Assembly: GCA_024234165.1 (NCBI GenBank)
Contig: JACKOP010000003.1
Coordinates: 372,001-436,000, forward strand
From: Pseudomonadales bacterium
GTDB lineage: Bacteria; Pseudomonadota; Gammaproteobacteria; Pseudomonadales; UBA5518
DNA: 64,000 nt
Direction of reading: 5' to 3'
Shown: positions 9,088 through 15,645 of the stretch, one piece after another
How positions within the stretch are numbered: position 1 is the first letter of the stretch
Layout of the letters: every line of letters starts with the position of its first letter
Translations under genes and position numbers: made by a program
Notes under the pieces: generated by a model
What the model was told of the DNA's origin: nothing
Database searches by the model: none
What the model saw: only the letters and a program-made list of their open reading frames with translations

Positions 9088-10223
9088 ACACGGCCACGGC
9101 GCCGCGCGCAGCTTGCTGCACGCTGGAGCACCGTGGCCAGCAGGCTGTGTTGATGCTCGCCGGTGACTGGTTGCTGGTGCAGGGCAGTGGCGTGAGCGCT
9201 GCGCTGCTGCGCGAGCTGCGTGCGATGGACGTGCGCGAACTCGTCTTCGACTGCAGCGCGCTCGGTGCCTGGGACTCGCTGCTGGTCACGTTGCTGTACC
9301 GGCTGCAGGCGTGTTGCGAGGAGGCGGGCGTTGCGCTGTGCCGCGACGGTCTGCCGGCCGGGGCGTTGCGCCTGCTCGATCTGGCACGCACGGTTGCGCC
9401 TCGCGACGACGCAGTGTCCGTGTCTGCACCGTGGTGGCGGCGTCTGATGCGAGGCGAGGCTTTGCTCTCGACATGGCGGGGGCTGCAGGATGGACTGGGG
9501 TTCATCGGCGAGCTGGTGCTCGCCAGCATGCGCCTGTGCCTGGGGCGCGCCAGCACGCGCGGCGTCGACTTCCTGTGGTTCGTGCAGCAGACCGGCCCGG
9601 CAGCGATCGGCATCGTGACGCTGATCAGCGTGCTGGTCGGCATGATCCTCGCCTATCTGGGCTCGGTGCAGTTGCGCCAGTTCGGTGCGCAGGTCTATGT
9701 CGCTGACCTGGTCGCGATCGGCATGGTGCGCGAGATGGGCGCACTGATGACCGCCGTGATCATGGCCGGGCGCACGGGTGCGGCGTTCGCGGCGCAGCTC
9801 GGCACGATGCAGACGCGCGAGGAGATCGACGCGGTGCGCACGCTCGGCATCGATCCGACCGAGTTCCTGGTGCTGCCGCGCCTGCTCGCACTGGTGCTCG
9901 TGATGCCGTTGCTCGCGCTCTACAGCAGCGTGCTCGGCATGTGCGGCGGTGCGCTGGTGGCGCTCGGCATGGACGTTTCATGGACGCAATACATGAACGA
10001 GACGCGCAACGTGGTCACGCTCACGCACATCATGACCGGCGAGGCGAAGAGCGTGGTCTTCGGCCTGCTGATCGCCGTGACCGGCTGTCACGCCGGGATG
10101 CGTTGCGGGCGCAGTTCGGAGGCGGTCGGCAAGGCGACCACGCGCGCCGTGGTCAGTGCCATCGTATGGCTGGTCGTGGCCGACGCCACGTTCAATATCC
10201 TGTACCAGCGGTTGGGGATCTGA
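9084..10223 (+). CDS. MlaE-type lipid ABC transporter permease with fused N-terminal STAS domain
   Basis: 379 residues. About residues 1-110 form a STAS-like (MlaB-type) domain, with ELVFDCSALGAWDSLLVTLLYRL at the expected strand-helix position. About 150-379 form the DUF140/MlaE permease: GIVTLISVLVGMILAYLG, the EMGALMTAVIMAGRTGAAFAAQLGTM loop, VLPRLLALVLVMPLLALYSSVLG and a final GMRCGRSSEAVGKATTRAVV segment. In E. coli Mla, MlaB is a separate 97-residue protein; the fusion may explain why no separate mlaB is present here. It starts inside the parE stop and is followed three bases later by the ATPase gene. Predicted role: inner-membrane permease moving phospholipid or other lipid between the membranes. 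Confidence 0.9.
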   Translation: MNTATAPRAACCTLEHRGQQAVLMLAGDWLLVQGSGVSAALLRELRAMDVRELVFDCSALGAWDSLLVTLLYRLQACCEEAGVALCRDGLPAGALRLLDLARTVAPRDDAVSVSAPWWRRLMRGEALLSTWRGLQDGLGFIGELVLASMRLCLGRASTRGVDFLWFVQQTGPAAIGIVTLISVLVGMILAYLGSVQLRQFGAQVYVADLVAIGMVREMGALMTAVIMAGRTGAAFAAQLGTMQTREEIDAVRTLGIDPTEFLVLPRLLALVLVMPLLALYSSVLGMCGGALVALGMDVSWTQYMNETRNVVTLTHIMTGEAKSVVFGLLIAVTGCHAGMRCGRSSEAVGKATTRAVVSAIVWLVVADATFNILYQRLGI

Positions 10224-10226
10224 GCC

Positions 10227-10991
10227 GTGCAGACGCCACAGGCGCACATCGAGGTCCGCGGACTCACGATGGCCTACGGTTCGCGCGTGATCCAGCGCGA
10301 TCTCGACTTCACGGTGAATCGTGGCGATGTGTTCGTGATCATGGGCGGCAGCGGTTGCGGCAAGTCGACGCTGCTGAAACACATGATCGGGCTGCTCGAG
10401 CCCGCAGCGGGAGACGTGCTCTACGACGGGGCGAGCTTCCAGCAGGCCGATGCCGCGGGGCGCGATGCGTTGCGCCGGCGCTGGGGAATCACGTACCAGG
10501 GCGGTGGGCTGTTCAGCGCGATGACGCTGGCAGACAACGTCGCGTTGCCGTTGCAACAGTACACGCCGCTCGACGCCGCAACGATTGCCGACGTCGTCGC
10601 CTACAAGCTGGCGCTGGTCGGGCTTGCGGGGTTCGAGAGTTACTACCCGTCGCAGATCAGCGGCGGGATGCAGAAGCGCGCGGGACTCGCGCGTGCAATC
10701 GCACTCGATCCCGAGATCCTGTTCTTCGACGAACCGTCGGCAGGACTCGATCCGCTCAGCTCGAGGCTGCTCGACGAGCTGATCCTGCATATGCGCGATG
10801 CGCTCGGCGTGACAGTGGTGATCGTCACTCACGAACTGGCGAGCATCTTCGCAATCGGCAACAATTCCGTTTACCTCGACGCCGAGTCACGCACCATGCT
10901 CGATCACGGTGACCCGAAACAGCTTCGCGAGCACAGCGCGCACGAGACCGTGCGTCGCTTTCTCGCGCGTGCCGGGACGCCAGCACCATGA
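10227..10991 (+). CDS. MlaF-type lipid ABC transporter ATP-binding protein
   Basis: 254-residue ABC ATPase starting at GTG 10227. Walker A is GGSGCGKST (residues 40-48), the Q-loop region is YQGGGLFSAMTLADN, the ABC signature is ISGGMQKR, Walker B with its glutamate is ILFFDEPSAGLDP, and the H-loop is VTHE. GLFSAMTLADNVALPLQQ is typical of the Mla/Ttg2A subfamily. Its last 222 bases lie in a 255-bp sequence repeated 3,030 bp downstream. The gene itself is complete, but the next operon gene is no longer adjacent because foreign DNA follows. Confidence 0.93.
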   Translation: MQTPQAHIEVRGLTMAYGSRVIQRDLDFTVNRGDVFVIMGGSGCGKSTLLKHMIGLLEPAAGDVLYDGASFQQADAAGRDALRRRWGITYQGGGLFSAMTLADNVALPLQQYTPLDAATIADVVAYKLALVGLAGFESYYPSQISGGMQKRAGLARAIALDPEILFFDEPSAGLDPLSSRLLDELILHMRDALGVTVVIVTHELASIFAIGNNSVYLDAESRTMLDHGDPKQLREHSAHETVRRFLARAGTPAP

Positions 10992-11024
10992 GCGGCAAGG
11001 CCAATGCCACCGCGATCGGCGCCT
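10770..11024 (+). repeat. 255-bp direct repeat, copy 1 (mlaF 3' end and first codons of mlaD)
   Basis: Identical to 13800-14054 except at three positions: 10814 A/G (silent), 10842 A/G (Ser to Gly in the ATPase) and 10994 G/A (Gly to Ser in codon 3 of the MCE gene). The match stops abruptly at both ends. The copies bracket the inserted segment. Too long for a target-site duplication; better explained by recombination with, or duplication of, a homologous mlaF-mlaD segment. Confidence 0.97.
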
Positions 11025-11032
11025 GTGCATAG
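10988..11032 (+). pseudogene. Truncated first copy of the MCE (mlaD-like) gene start
   Basis: ATG at 10988 overlaps the mlaF stop (ATGA) and reads MSGKANATAIGACA before TAG at 11030-11032. The first twelve codons match the intact gene at 14018 apart from Gly3/Ser3. The reading then runs into foreign sequence. It is the stump left at the insertion boundary and can make only a 14-residue peptide. Confidence 0.9.
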
Positions 11033-11369
11033 GCAGGATAAAGCACCTGTCTGGCCGGAGCGATGCCCTCGATGCCTTGCTCGCCGGGCTGCAGCAGCGC
11101 TCGAATCGGATCGAAACAGCGGATCGTCGGCGTCCGCAACCTGCCTGTCATGGCCAGAGCACTCTTCCACACGCCGAAATCCCTCCACGCCCCACCTCGG
11201 CACAGCACCGCCCTCTGCCGATCGCTGATCGCCAGATTCCTTGCTCCCGATCCATGCACCTCGCGCAGGCGCCACTCACTCCATCACCGGCGGCCCTGTC
11301 GATGGCGGGCCACGCGCGGGCTCGACCTTCGCACCTCTCTCCTGCACGTGAGCCAGGATTTGCTCGATC
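11033..11369. other. Unassigned part of the insert
   Basis: Short overlapping ORFs on both strands, none recognisable and none with a convincing start and ribosome site. Probably scrambled remnants between the mlaD stump and the transposase fragment. Confidence 0.4.
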
Positions 11370-11490
11370 CACGATGTGCGTGGTCCCGTCCCGGTACGGC
11401 GTCTTGAGCAGGTACACGACCTTCCCCTTCGCGCTCACCGTGAGCCGCTGCTCGCCACGCTGCCGACGCGCTGGCTCCGGGCGCAGTGAT
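11370..11490 (-). pseudogene. IS91-family transposase remnant
   Basis: The minus strand encodes RLTVSAKGKVVYLLKTPYRDGTTHIV within a longer frame. Transposases of the IS91 family contain a very similar segment (KGKV.Y.LKTPYRDGTTHV followed by EPLDFIARLAALVP). Here the similarity breaks off right after HIV and continues into unrelated sequence. Only about 35-40 residues of a protein of roughly 400 residues survive, so it is inactive. It records that a rolling-circle element was once part of this insert. Confidence 0.7.
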
Positions 11491-11508
11491 TGTTTCTTTT
11501 AAAACAAT
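11489..11508. promoter_or_regulatory. Inverted repeat upstream of the toxin-antitoxin promoter
   Basis: ATTGTTT-6-AAACAAT, seven-base arms, ends two bases before the -35 box of the module's promoter. Xre-type antitoxins of this class usually repress their own operon, so this is a candidate operator. It stands out as AT-rich in a GC-rich setting. Confidence 0.5.
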
Positions 11509-11510
11509 AT

Positions 11511-11539
11511 TTGTACTCTTCGAAACGTCACCCTATACT
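11511..11539 (+). promoter_or_regulatory. Sigma-70 promoter of the Xre/RES module
   Basis: TTGTAC (11511-11516), a 17-base spacer, then TATACT (11534-11539). This is a near-consensus promoter 36 bases before the antitoxin ATG. A good AAGGAG ribosome site lies at about 11562. Read-through from here could also feed the downstream MCE gene now cut off from the parE promoter. Confidence 0.75.
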
Positions 11540-11574
11540 CAAGCCACTGACCAATCACGCACAAGGAGTCAGGC

Positions 11575-11970
11575 ATGGGTGCCGTAGCCAAGCGCGAAGT
11601 GACCGCGTCACAAGACCGTGGTGCCTTGGCCAAGATGGTCATGGCCTTGTTCGACCACTGGAAGCTGAGCACCGAAGATCAGGCTGCACTGCTGGGTATC
11701 GCCACCAGCAACCGTGCTGCCCTGTCGAACTATCGCAGCGGCAAGCCCATTGGCACCAGTCGTGACCAGTATGAGCGCGTGGGCCATTTGCTGGGTATCC
11801 ACAAGAACCTGCGCCTGCTGTTTCCGCAGAACCGGGACTTGGCTTACTGCTGGATGAGCACCCGCAACAAGGCCTTCGACAATCTGACCCCCGTCGAGCT
11901 GGTCAAGGAGCGGGGCTTTGCGGGCCTGCTGATGGTGCGCGGCTATCTGGACCGGGCCCGTGGTGTTTGA
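11575..11970 (+). CDS. Xre/MbcA/ParS-type antitoxin of an RES toxin-antitoxin pair
   Basis: 131 residues. A helix-turn-helix-like region lies at about 35-62 (LSTEDQAALLGIATSNRAALSNYRSG), and the C-terminus ends in ERGFAGLLMVRGYLDRARGV, the toxin-binding DUF2384-type tail seen in MbcA/ParS/Xre antitoxins. Partner: the RES toxin encoded immediately downstream with overlapping codons. Predicted to neutralise the toxin by covering its active-site cleft and to repress the operon through the inverted repeat upstream. It has its own promoter, so it is an independent passenger in the MCE operon. Confidence 0.85.
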   Translation: MGAVAKREVTASQDRGALAKMVMALFDHWKLSTEDQAALLGIATSNRAALSNYRSGKPIGTSRDQYERVGHLLGIHKNLRLLFPQNRDLAYCWMSTRNKAFDNLTPVELVKERGFAGLLMVRGYLDRARGV

Positions 11971-12673
11971 CCGGCTCACGCTGGCCGACGTTCACCAGGA
12001 CGTCGCCCGAAACATCGTGTCTCTGTGCCAGTCGCAGGATCTGTTCGATGACCTGACGGATGATCCCGCCGAGTGGCTGCTGGCGCAGAAGGTGGAAGAC
12101 GAAGTCAAGCCGCCGCCATACCGATCCGGCACGCCGGTCATCGATCGCCCGTTTGAGGACGCCGAATGGTTCAACGCCATCATTTGGCCGTTCAAGCATT
12201 GGCAGTCCAGCCGGTTTTCTGATGGCAGCCACGGCGTCTGGTACGGATCGGAGTCGGTCGAGACCACGGTCCATGAGTCCTCTTACCACTGGTACCGGGG
12301 CTTGCTCGGTGACGCAGGGTTTGAGCGGATGACGGTCGTTGCCGAGCGCAAGGTGTATTCGGTGGCGTGCGGCGCGGCCTTGCTGGATTTCCGCAAGGCA
12401 GCCGACGAACATCCGGATCTCCTGCATCCGTCGGATTATGGGTTCTGCCAGTCGGTGGGGGCCAGGATTCACCGGGAGGGGCACCCCGGCCTTCTCACCC
12501 GGTCGGTTCGCCGACCTGCCGGAGAGAACGTGGCCATCTTCAATCCAGGCGTGCTTTCCAATCCCAGGCACAACTGCCTGTTGACCTATCGGCTGGAAGG
12601 CGAGCAGATCGTGGTCGAGAGGCAGCCTGACGTAACGTGGATCACGTTGAACGTGGGCTGCTGGAGAGTGTGA
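11960..12673 (+). CDS. RES-family toxin (NAD+-degrading type)
   Basis: 237 residues from GTG 11960, overlapping the antitoxin end by 11 bases (a second GTG follows at 11963). RES-domain landmarks: RFSDGSHGVWYGSESVETTVHE (R85, Y95, E106) and LLTRSVRRPAGENVAIFNP with S182, matching the Arg-Glu-Ser residues that name the family. Characterised members (MbcT and relatives) destroy cellular NAD+ by phosphorolysis or hydrolysis. The length and domain are complete, so it is probably active unless held by the antitoxin. The stop codon abuts the RelE remnant on the other strand. Confidence 0.87.
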   Translation: MVFDRLTLADVHQDVARNIVSLCQSQDLFDDLTDDPAEWLLAQKVEDEVKPPPYRSGTPVIDRPFEDAEWFNAIIWPFKHWQSSRFSDGSHGVWYGSESVETTVHESSYHWYRGLLGDAGFERMTVVAERKVYSVACGAALLDFRKAADEHPDLLHPSDYGFCQSVGARIHREGHPGLLTRSVRRPAGENVAIFNPGVLSNPRHNCLLTYRLEGEQIVVERQPDVTWITLNVGCWRV

Positions 12674-12815
12674 CGACCAGGACCACCACGCGTTCGTCGG
12701 GTACCTCGTACACCAGCCGATAGCCGAGGTGGCGCAGCTTGATTTTGTAGCGGCCCGGATGGCCGGAGAGTCTGGAGGAGGGGATTCGCGGCTCGATGAG
12801 CCGTTCGGAGTTCGG
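12672..12815 (-). pseudogene. RelE-type toxin remnant (C-terminal part)
   Basis: The minus strand reads ERLIEPRIPSSRLSGHPG followed by RYKIKLRHLGYRLVYEVPDE and RVVVLVV, close to the RelE consensus (...SARLSGxxxxYKIKLRxxGYRLVYEVxDxxxxVLVxAVG). A stop in this frame lies just upstream of the aligned part, and the C-terminal end is lost at the RES gene stop. Only about 48 codons remain. It probably belonged to another toxin-antitoxin module before this segment was assembled. Confidence 0.75.
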
Positions 12816-12996
12816 CCAGGAAGCGCGACAAGCGCCGGGCAGTGCTGCTCAACCAGGTGGTAGAGACCCGGTTTCCTCGGGCCGGTGGCGCGCGTAGGCG
12901 GGTCCACCGACGGTGGGCATGCATCGGCTGCGCGTCCTTGCGCAAGCGGGCGGTGGCTCAGTCTGAAGACTGCTCCTCGCCCGCGCAATAACGGGG

Positions 12997-13110
12997 TTGT
13001 AGGGGCGAGCCGCCGCTCGCCCGTACGATGGAGATGCAATCCGCCGGATTGTAGGGGCGAGCCGCCGCTCGCCCGTACGATGGAGATACGATCCGCTGGA
13101 TTGTAGGGGC
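12997..13110. repeat. 52-bp palindromic tandem repeat (two units plus a partial third)
   Basis: Units begin with TTGTAGGGGCGAG at 12997, 13049 and 13101, exactly 52 bases apart. Each full unit contains GGGCGAGC-CGCC-GCTCGCCC, able to form a strong hairpin, followed by GTACGATGGAGAT. The third unit keeps only about its first twelve bases. The flanking spacer (12816-12996 and 13111-13256) shows no recognisable gene. No spacers of differing sequence, so not CRISPR. Confidence 0.85.
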
Positions 13111-13256
13111 GACGGGTGCCCCACGACCAGTCAGTGAAGTGGACACCGCACGCGTCTTTGGGCCCGGGCGGTACCATCCGGGGCCATCGGCATGCATCGA
13201 TGCGGTGCTACTCTCCAGCACATCGGCATCCGACAATTCCCCGAGGTACAGCCGCC

Positions 13257-13375
13257 ATGAGAACCGGACTGGTCTGGGACGAACGCTTTTTCTGGTACGA
13301 ATTCGGGGACTATCGCAGCCTGCTGGGTCACTACCCGTGGCTGCAGCCCGGTAGCTTCGCGGAGACGACCTGGTG
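13257..13375 (+). pseudogene. N-terminal fragment resembling a bacterial class II histone-deacetylase-like protein
   Basis: After a GAGG ribosome-like site, ATG 13257 opens MRTGLVWDERFFWYEFGDY and continues through WLQPGSFAET. Bacterial HDAC/acetylpolyamine amidohydrolase-like proteins start in the same way (TGxVWxERxxWxxxG..., then ..QPGxxxE). Similarity ends after about 40 codons and no zinc-site motifs follow, so only the beginning of the gene remains. Identification rests on a short stretch. Confidence 0.45.
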
Positions 13376-13393
13376 CTCGGCGAGACCAGCACC

Positions 13394-13708
13394 ATGCGCC
13401 GGCCTGCAATCATGGTGTGGCGCACCCCTGACGGTTTCGCGTGGCTCGAGCCGAGCTATTACGACCCGGCGCCCATATCCGCGCCGGCCTTCCACCGGAT
13501 CACCGGCACCGTCGAGGAAGCGCACGGCGGCCTTTATCTGCGCAGCGCCGAGTGGACGATGGCCGCCGCGCTGCCCGCCGCGAGCAACGAGGACCCCGAG
13601 CTTGCCGCTGCCATCACCTTCGCCCTGGACCGCATCGCCGCCGCCGGCAGCACCCTCGAATCCGAGCGCGCCACGCTGAGCGCCGAGCTGGCCGACGCCC
13701 TGGCCTGA
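13394..13708 (+). CDS. Hypothetical protein, about 104 residues
   Basis: An open frame MRRPAIMVWRTPDGFAWLEP ending SERATLSAELADALA. It has no signal peptide or membrane segment; the C-terminal half is helical and alanine/glutamate-rich. It follows the deacetylase-like fragment in another frame, with no clear ribosome site, and ends 92 bases before repeat copy 2. I do not recognise the family. Codon use looks protein-like, but it could equally be a truncated piece of a larger gene brought in with the insert. Confidence 0.4.
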   Translation: MRRPAIMVWRTPDGFAWLEPSYYDPAPISAPAFHRITGTVEEAHGGLYLRSAEWTMAAALPAASNEDPELAAAITFALDRIAAAGSTLESERATLSAELADALA

Positions 13709-13799
13709 CACCCGATGTCCCCGCCTGACCACCCCGCTCGTTCCGCGTATCCTCGCCCGCCAGCGGCGTGATCGTGCGCAGCACCAGTGCCTGACGCCC

Positions 13800-14054
13800 C
13801 TCGACGAGCTGATCCTGCATATGCGCGATGCGCTCGGCGTGACGGTGGTGATCGTCACTCACGAACTGGCGGGCATCTTCGCAATCGGCAACAATTCCGT
13901 TTACCTCGACGCCGAGTCACGCACCATGCTCGATCACGGTGACCCGAAACAGCTTCGCGAGCACAGCGCGCACGAGACCGTGCGTCGCTTTCTCGCGCGT
14001 GCCGGGACGCCAGCACCATGAGCAGCAAGGCCAATGCCACCGCGATCGGCGCCT
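13800..14054 (+). repeat. 255-bp direct repeat, copy 2 (with 3' fragment of the ATPase gene)
   Basis: The last 74 ATPase codons, ending at the TGA at 14019-14021, are repeated here without the front of the gene, so 13800-14021 is a non-functional mlaF fragment. The remainder is the true start of the intact MCE gene. It preserves the original upstream context, including any ribosome site, of that gene. Differs from copy 1 at three bases. Confidence 0.97.
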
Positions 14055-14998
14055 TCGTGGTCGGCGCGCTCGTGCTCTCGCTCGCCGTTGCGATATTTTT
14101 CGGTGGCAAGCTGTTCGGCAGCCGGGTCGGTCAGCTTGGCGCCGCAGTGATCTTCACCGGGTCCGTGAAGGGACTCGATGTGGGCGCGCCGGTCACGTTG
14201 CGTGGCGTGAAGGTCGGCGAGGTGATCGATCTGCGCGTGCATTACGACCCGGCCGGCGCACAGTTCGTCATTCCGGTCACCATCACGCTGAACCGCTCCG
14301 AGCTCGGTCTCGCGAAGGACGGCGCAGAGCAAACCAGCCTGCGTGCGCTGATCGAGCGTGGTCTGCGTGCACAGTTGAAGACGCAGAGCCTGCTGACCGG
14401 GCTGCTTTACGTCGATCTCGACTTTCTGCCGGAGGCGCCGCCGCGCTACGTCGAGTTCGAGACCACCGAGCCGCAGATACCGACTGCGCCCACCGAGCTC
14501 GAGGCGATCCTGCAGCGTGTCAGCGAGATCGACCTGCAGTCGTTCATGCAGAACGCCGATCGCACGCTGCGTGCATTGTCCGAGCTGCTGGTGGATCCGC
14601 AAACCCGCAGCATTCCGGCCAACATCAATGCGACGCTCGCCGATGTGCGCAGCCTGGTCGCCAGTACCGACCGGCAGCTCGTCGCGCTCGGCGAGCGTCT
14701 GGATGGGTTGTCCGTCACCGCCGATGGCACGCTGGTCGAGCTGCGCACCCAGTTTGCACGTACCGGAGCGGGCCTGGATGCGAGTCTGCGTGCGCTCGAT
14801 GCAACGCTCGCCAGCCTGCGCAACACGTCCGACGAAGCGGGCTATGTGCTGTCCGAGCAGTCACCGGTCTTTCATGAGCTGACGCGTACCGCGGCCGAAC
14901 TCGCGCGCGCGGCACGGGCGCTGCAGGCGTTGAGCGACACGCTGTCGCGCGAGCCGGAAGCCCTGCTGCGCGGGCGTCGCGACAGGGGCGAGAAGTGA
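14018..14998 (+). CDS. MCE-domain lipid-binding protein (MlaD/PqiB-like)
   Basis: 326 residues: a short cytoplasmic N-terminus, one transmembrane helix at about 9-30 (GAFVVGALVLSLAVAIFFGG), then an MCE domain (FTGSVKGLDVGAPVTLRGVKVGEV...) and a long helical C-terminal part that could form a periplasmic needle. It would bind lipid in the periplasm as the substrate-binding partner of the STAS-permease and ATPase. Originally it followed the ATPase gene with an ATGA overlap; now 3 kb of foreign DNA lies between. The stop overlaps the lipoprotein gene start (TGATG). Confidence 0.92.
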   Translation: MSSKANATAIGAFVVGALVLSLAVAIFFGGKLFGSRVGQLGAAVIFTGSVKGLDVGAPVTLRGVKVGEVIDLRVHYDPAGAQFVIPVTITLNRSELGLAKDGAEQTSLRALIERGLRAQLKTQSLLTGLLYVDLDFLPEAPPRYVEFETTEPQIPTAPTELEAILQRVSEIDLQSFMQNADRTLRALSELLVDPQTRSIPANINATLADVRSLVASTDRQLVALGERLDGLSVTADGTLVELRTQFARTGAGLDASLRALDATLASLRNTSDEAGYVLSEQSPVFHELTRTAAELARAARALQALSDTLSREPEALLRGRRDRGEK

Positions 14999-15573
14999 TG
15001 AACATACACCGGATGGCCGTGATGGCCGTGCTGTTGGCGCTGTGCGCAGGATGCGGCACGACGCCACACACCGAGTATTACCTGCTGAGTGCGATCGCGC
15101 CGGCACCGACGGCCCCGCGCGGTGCGGGGCCGTCGGTCGGCATCGCCGATCTGCGCGTGGCCGAGTACCTGCAACGCCCCGAGGTTCTGGTGCTGGAGTC
15201 GGCGAACCGGCTGCAGGTGCGCGAATTCGCGCGCTGGGCGGAGCCGCTGCCCGACGGAATAACGCGCACGCTGGCGCTGAACCTTGCCGCATTGCTCGAT
15301 TCCGACCGCGTGCGGGTGCGTCCGTGGCCGCGCGCGTGGTCGCCCGCGTGGGAGCTGCGCGTCGAGGTCGCGCGCCTCGAGGTGCGCGGGGTCACGGCCG
15401 AGCTGGTCGCAAACTGGTCGCTGGTGCACGGTGCAGACACGCTCGAGCGCAGTGCTCGTCTTTCGCGGGTGCGTTCGGGTGAAGATGCCGAGTCCGTGGC
15501 AGCCGATTTCAGCGCCTTGCTGCTCGAGCTCGCCGAGCGGATTGCGGTCGAACTCACTGCGCGATCGGGGTAG
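14998..15573 (+). CDS. PqiC-like lipid-transport auxiliary lipoprotein
   Basis: 191 residues from ATG 14998 (a GTG one codon earlier is also possible). The N-terminal signal MNIHRMAVMAVLLALCAGC predicts lipidation at Cys19. The mature part matches the ABC-type transport auxiliary (PqiC/DUF330) pattern: TEYYLLSAIAP, VGIADLRVAEYLQRPEVLVLES, VREFARWAEPLPDGITRTLALNLA. These proteins sit in the outer membrane as the docking end of MCE transporters. It is the last gene of the MCE set; parC starts 72 bases later. Confidence 0.85.
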   Translation: MNIHRMAVMAVLLALCAGCGTTPHTEYYLLSAIAPAPTAPRGAGPSVGIADLRVAEYLQRPEVLVLESANRLQVREFARWAEPLPDGITRTLALNLAALLDSDRVRVRPWPRAWSPAWELRVEVARLEVRGVTAELVANWSLVHGADTLERSARLSRVRSGEDAESVAADFSALLLELAERIAVELTARSG

Positions 15574-15645
15574 CATATGCCGCCCCGTCGCCCGGGGCAG
15601 CAGTGCGAATCCCAGACCGGACCGGCATCGAGGCCGGAGAAAAGC

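Larger units (their letters stand above)
11025..13799. mobile_element. 2.8-kb foreign insert splitting the MCE transporter operon, bounded by 255-bp direct repeats
   Basis: The segment between the two repeat copies is unlike the flanking operon. It is a mosaic of an IS91-type transposase remnant (minus strand), a complete Xre/RES toxin-antitoxin module (plus), a RelE toxin remnant (minus), a 52-bp palindromic tandem repeat, a deacetylase-like gene fragment and a small unrecognised ORF. No integrase or intact transposase is present and no terminal inverted repeats were seen. Recombination between the repeats would delete 3,030 bp and restore mlaF-ATGA-mlaD exactly. The rolling-circle transposase remnant hints that a circular intermediate carrying a copy of the junction integrated here (inference). 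Confidence 0.8.

Noticed and set aside
10770..11024. The 255-bp repeat as a target-site duplication
   Set aside because: Far too long for any transposase, and it carries parts of two genes.
12997..13110. The 52-bp repeat as a CRISPR or attachment site
   Set aside because: Head-to-tail identical units, no spacers, no integrase.
11903..13177. A 424-residue minus-strand open frame across the RES gene and the repeat
   Set aside because: Opposite strand of a clear RES gene; only the short RelE-like stretch, in another frame, is protein-like.
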